Source: Janibacter sp. HTCC2649
GTDB lineage: Bacteria; Actinomycetota; Actinomycetes; Actinomycetales; Dermatophilaceae
DNA length: 64,000 bases
Direction of reading: 5' to 3'
Assembly (NCBI RefSeq): GCF_000152705.1
Contig: NZ_CH672413.1
Span: 3,565,046 to 3,629,045, forward strand
The notes below the pieces were generated by a model. It did not search any database. It saw only the letters and a list, made by a program, of their open reading frames with translations, and was not told the DNA's origin. Below are positions 61,224 to 64,000 of the stretch, one piece after another (the stretch's first letter is position 1; each line of letters begins with the position of its first letter). The translations under genes were made by a program, and so were the position numbers.

Positions 61224-61814
61224 GTGAGTGCACCCGCCGGCATCGTCGTCCTCGTCTCTGGCTCGGGCACCCTGCTCCAGGCGCTCATCGACGCAAGTCT
61301 CGACCCGGCATACGGGGTCAGGATCCTTGCCGTGGGAGCGGATCGGGACGACATCGAAGGTTTGCGTCGCGCGGAGCGCGCTGGGATCGAGACCTTTGTA
61401 TGCCGGGTGCGCGACTTCCCGGACCGGGACGCCTGGGATGCGGGGCTGGCTGCCGAGATCGCTTCTCGCGCACCGGAGTTCGTGGTGACGGCCGGCTTCA
61501 TGAAGATCCTCGGGCCGGTGGTGCTGGAGGGGCGGACGATCCTCAACACGCACCCGGCGCTGCTGCCCAGCTTCCCCGGAGCGCACGCCGTCCGAGACGC
61601 GCTGGCGCACGGGGTCAAGGTCACCGGGACGACCGCCCACCTCGTCGACGCGGGGGTCGACACCGGGCCGATCCTCGCCCAGCGTGCCGTCGAGGTGCGC
61701 GATGACGACACCGAGGAGTCGCTGCACGAGCGGATCAAGGCGCAGGAGCGCGAGCTGCTCGTCGACCTCGTCGGCCGTCTCGCTGCAGAGCCAACATCCG
61801 TCAACCCTGGCTGA
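61224..61814 (+). CDS. purN: Phosphoribosylglycinamide formyltransferase
   Basis: Third step of purine synthesis: transfers formyl from 10-formyl-THF to GAR. It has 196 residues. N-terminal phosphate loop VLVSGSGTLLQALID, catalytic Asn-His pair in RTILNTHPALLPSFPGAHAV and Asp in DAGVDTGPI, all intact. Normally purH follows purN in actinobacteria; here the next gene is a convergent DeoR regulator, so purH is elsewhere. GTG 61224 by the leaderless box. Confidence 0.96.
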   Translation: MSAPAGIVVLVSGSGTLLQALIDASLDPAYGVRILAVGADRDDIEGLRRAERAGIETFVCRVRDFPDRDAWDAGLAAEIASRAPEFVVTAGFMKILGPVVLEGRTILNTHPALLPSFPGAHAVRDALAHGVKVTGTTAHLVDAGVDTGPILAQRAVEVRDDDTEESLHERIKAQERELLVDLVGRLAAEPTSVNPG

Positions 61815-61825
61815 GTCCGTCGGCC

Positions 61826-62653
61826 TCAGGCCCCCGCGCCCGGTGAGCGCGGGCCGACGCGGGCCGCGCCGGTCGCGGCGCTCGCCACCTCAGCGAGGAC
61901 GAGGTGGTCGACGCTGTCCTCGAGGAGCGCGCGCACCCGAGCAGGGGTGCCCGGGTCGGTGATGAGGGTGTCGACCTCATGGAGTGCCATGAAGGTCGAG
62001 AGCCCCACGATGCCCACCTTGGAGTGGTCGGCCAGGACGCAGACGGAGCGGCTGGCGCGCACCAGGGCGCGGTTGGTCTCGGCCTCGACGAGGTTCGGGG
62101 TCGTGAGGCCGGCGTTGCGGTCGATCCCGTGCGCACCGAGGAAGAGTCGGTCGACGTGCAGGCCCTGCAGCGCCGCGACCGCGACCGGACCCACGAGCGC
62201 GTCGGAGGGGGTGCGGACCCCACCGGTGAGCACGACCACGTGGTTGCCGCCCGACTCGTGGAGGAGCTGTGCCACCGGGACGGAGTTGGTCACGACGGTG
62301 AGGTGGGGGATGTTGCGGATGGCTCGGGCGAACTCGTAGGTCGTGGTCCCGGCGGAGATCCCGATGGTGGCGCCCGGGTCGACGAGGCGAGCGGCCGCAA
62401 GCGCGATGGCGTGCTTCGCGGCGGTCATGAGGGAGGACTTCGCGGTGAACCCCGGCTCGTCCGTCGCCCTCGGGAGCAGCGCCAGGGCGCCACCGTGCAC
62501 CCGCTCCAGCAGTCCGTCGGTGTCGAGCCGCTCGATGTCGCGGCGCACGGTCATGTCGGAGACGCCGAGATGCTCGACGAGGTCGGACACCCTCACTGCT
62601 CCGGAGTCCTGCACCATCGACAGGATCGCGGCACGCCGCTGGCTGGCGAGCAC
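61826..62653 (-). CDS. DeoR/GlpR-family sugar-phosphate regulator
   Basis: A 275-residue repressor. N-terminal DeoR helix-turn-helix (SQRRAAILSMVQDSGAVRVS; SDMTVRRDIERLDTDGLLER) and a C-terminal DeoRC sensor domain (GISAGTTTYEFARAI; LTGGVRTPSDALVGPVA; GAHGIDRNAGLTTPN). Such regulators respond to phosphorylated sugars. GTG 62653 is two bases after the stop of the GH42 gene, so regulator and glycosidase are co-transcribed and the regulator probably controls that operon. Confidence 0.92.
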   Translation of the reverse strand: MLASQRRAAILSMVQDSGAVRVSDLVEHLGVSDMTVRRDIERLDTDGLLERVHGGALALLPRATDEPGFTAKSSLMTAAKHAIALAAARLVDPGATIGISAGTTTYEFARAIRNIPHLTVVTNSVPVAQLLHESGGNHVVVLTGGVRTPSDALVGPVAVAALQGLHVDRLFLGAHGIDRNAGLTTPNLVEAETNRALVRASRSVCVLADHSKVGIVGLSTFMALHEVDTLITDPGTPARVRALLEDSVDHLVLAEVASAATGAARVGPRSPGAGA

Positions 62654-62655
62654 GG

Positions 62656-64000
62656 TCAGGACTCCCGGATCACGGCGGCGCAGAGCGGGGCGAGCACATG
62701 GGTCGGGCCCACGTCGCTCCCGCTGACGAGATCGTGACCGTTGACGGTCAGCTCGTGCTCGGTGGTCGTGTGGTTGAGGAGGAAGAGCCACGAGCCGTCG
62801 GCGCTGGACCGGCGTACGGCCTCGACCCCTGCGGCCATGGTCGTCACCGGCTCGACTCCCGCGAGCGCGGCCACCTCGTCGAGCAGGGACCCGAGACTGG
62901 TGTCGTCAGGGAGGGTGCCGAGATACCAGGCCGTTCCGTCACCGACGGAGCGGCGGGTGACAGCTGGGCGGCCGCTCAGGGGTCCCTGGGCATAGGTCGT
63001 CACCACCTCGGCGTCCACGACTCTCGTGTCCTCGCTCCACTGCGACCCATGACCGCCACCCGACAGGGCGACGACCTCGTCGGTTCGCAAGGGAAAGAAC
63101 TCCTCGACCCTGACACCCAGCAGCTCGCGGAAGGCGCCGGGATAGCCGCCCAGCCGCACGTGGTCGTCGGGGTCGCTGATGCCGGAGAAGTAGGTGACGA
63201 CCACGTGGGCGCCGGCCGCTGCGGCCGCGGCGATGGACGCAGCGTCCTCGTCGGACACGAGGTAGAGGCTCGGCACGACGACGATCCGGTAGCGGGACAG
63301 GTCGGCCGAGGGGTGCACCACGTCGCAGGTGATCCCGCGGTCGCGCAGGAGGCGGTGGACCGCGTGGGGCGCCGTGACGTAGTCGATCTCGCTGCTCGGC
63401 ATGCACGGACCACTCATGGCCCACAGGGCCTCGTAGTCCCAGAGCACCGCGACGTCTGCGTCGACGCGCGAGCCGAGGACCTCTCCGAGCCTGGCCGCGA
63501 TCGCCCCCAGCTCGCACACCTCGCGAAAGCGGTCGCTGTCCTCACCCGCGTGGGGGACCAGCGCCGAGTGGAACTTCTCGGACCCGGACCGGGACTGCCG
63601 CCACTGGAAGAAGCCCAGCGTGTCGGCGCCGCGAGCCACGTGGGTCAGGGAGTCGAGGACTGTCCCGCCCGGCGCCTTGGCCGGGTTGACCGGTTGCCAG
63701 TTCACGGCGCTCGTGGAGTGCTCCATGAGCATCCACGGGCGGCCACCGGCCAGGCCCCGGGTGAGGTCGCCGTGGAAGGAGAGCTCGGCGCGCGGGTCGT
63801 CGAGGGCGTCCACGACGTAGTGGTCGGTGCTGATGACGTCCTGGAACGGGGCCCAGTCGTGGTAGTCGAGGAGCCGGAAGTTGCTCATCGTCATGAAGTT
63901 GGTCGTGACCGGCACCTTCGGTGAATGGCGGCGGATCATCTCGTGCTCGTCGCGGTAGAAGGACAGGAGGGTGTCGCTGCCGAACCGGTGGTAGTCCAGC
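62656..64000 (-). CDS. GH42 beta-galactosidase, 5' part outside the window
   Basis: C-terminal two-thirds (about 447 residues) of a cytoplasmic GH42 beta-galactosidase. The frame is open to the right edge, and residues before the first in-window ATG (LDYHRFGSDTLLSFY) are GH42-like, so the true start lies beyond 64000. Visible: barrel end with the nucleophile Glu in MLMEHSTSAVNWQP and FFQWRQSRSGSEKFHSALV, the trimerisation domain (DYVTAPHAVHRLLRDRGITC ... VVVPSLYLVSDED, in part), and the C-terminal beta domain. Likely acts on galacto-oligosaccharides imported by a transporter outside the window. Paired with the DeoR gene. Confidence 0.93.
   Translation of the reverse strand, partial: LDYHRFGSDTLLSFYRDEHEMIRRHSPKVPVTTNFMTMSNFRLLDYHDWAPFQDVISTDHYVVDALDDPRAELSFHGDLTRGLAGGRPWMLMEHSTSAVNWQPVNPAKAPGGTVLDSLTHVARGADTLGFFQWRQSRSGSEKFHSALVPHAGEDSDRFREVCELGAIAARLGEVLGSRVDADVAVLWDYEALWAMSGPCMPSSEIDYVTAPHAVHRLLRDRGITCDVVHPSADLSRYRIVVVPSLYLVSDEDAASIAAAAAAGAHVVVTYFSGISDPDDHVRLGGYPGAFRELLGVRVEEFFPLRTDEVVALSGGGHGSQWSEDTRVVDAEVVTTYAQGPLSGRPAVTRRSVGDGTAWYLGTLPDDTSLGSLLDEVAALAGVEPVTTMAAGVEAVRRSSADGSWLFLLNHTTTEHELTVNGHDLVSGSDVGPTHVLAPLCAAVIRES

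Noticed and set aside
58890-61727. 945-codon minus-strand open frame opposite the GH84 gene and purN
   Set aside because: Antisense shadow; both plus-strand genes have clear catalytic motifs and the minus frame has none.

Overview
The window is very GC-rich and densely coded, with no gene-free gap over 300 bases. It comes from an actinobacterium. The evidence is a WhiB regulator, a snapalysin-type secreted protease, a DUF6350 membrane protein, GTG/TTG starts, and many genes whose start codon sits 6-7 bases behind a TANNNT -10 box (leaderless transcription). Gene content suggests Micrococcales, perhaps an Intrasporangiaceae relative; that placement is inference. Two blocks match, from memory, gene orders of Mycobacterium: whiB / guaB / guaB3 / choD-like / guaA, and pcrA / M23 peptidase / sucC / sucD / DUF6350 / purN. 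Accessory genes interrupt both.

Layout. 0-8.1 kb: a response regulator cut by the window edge and lacking its phospho-acceptor Asp, then a mannoside-use locus (secreted GH92 mannosidase, divergent LacI repressor, mannose-6-phosphate isomerase). 8.2-19.6 kb: S4 protein, Asp/Glu racemase, WhiB, IMP dehydrogenase, VapBC toxin-antitoxin, S58 peptidase, MFS exporter, GuaB3, an aldehyde dehydrogenase and a GMC oxidoreductase. 19.6-25.1 kb: an asymmetric heterodimeric ABC exporter, SURF1, DUF3817 and snapalysin genes. 25.2-33 kb: guaA, then an 816-residue protein fusing a catalytically degenerate asparagine-synthetase module to an F420-ligase-like domain, next to a flippase-like membrane protein, a LmbE deacetylase, a GT4 glycosyltransferase and a Nudix enzyme. 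33-37.4 kb: PspC-domain membrane proteins with a histidine kinase/response regulator pair. 37.4-45.2 kb: quinone oxidoreductase, a four-gene molybdate uptake operon, a family-5 uracil-DNA glycosylase overlapping a LigD-type polymerase, and an HNH nuclease under a LexA-like box. 45.3-48.9 kb: PadR operon with a decaying paralogue, an ABC-F protein with a leader-peptide/hairpin attenuator, and a LysM protein. 49-64 kb: pcrA, M23 peptidase, lipase, sucCD, ECF sigma/anti-sigma pair, DUF6350, GH84 hexosaminidase behind a DasR-type operator, purN, a DeoR regulator and a GH42 beta-galactosidase that runs off the right edge.

The strongest signal that ordinary annotation does not explain is the octamer GTATGCCG/CGGCATAC. 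I counted 51 copies by eye, 26 in one orientation and 25 in the other. They lie in all reading frames, often force rare codons, are absent from the core metabolic genes guaB, guaB3, guaA and sucCD, and twice form the inverted arms of intergenic hairpins. Density and arrangement resemble DNA uptake sequences of competent bacteria. The second candidate for something undescribed is the degenerate AsnB / F420-ligase fusion at 26.8-29.3 kb.
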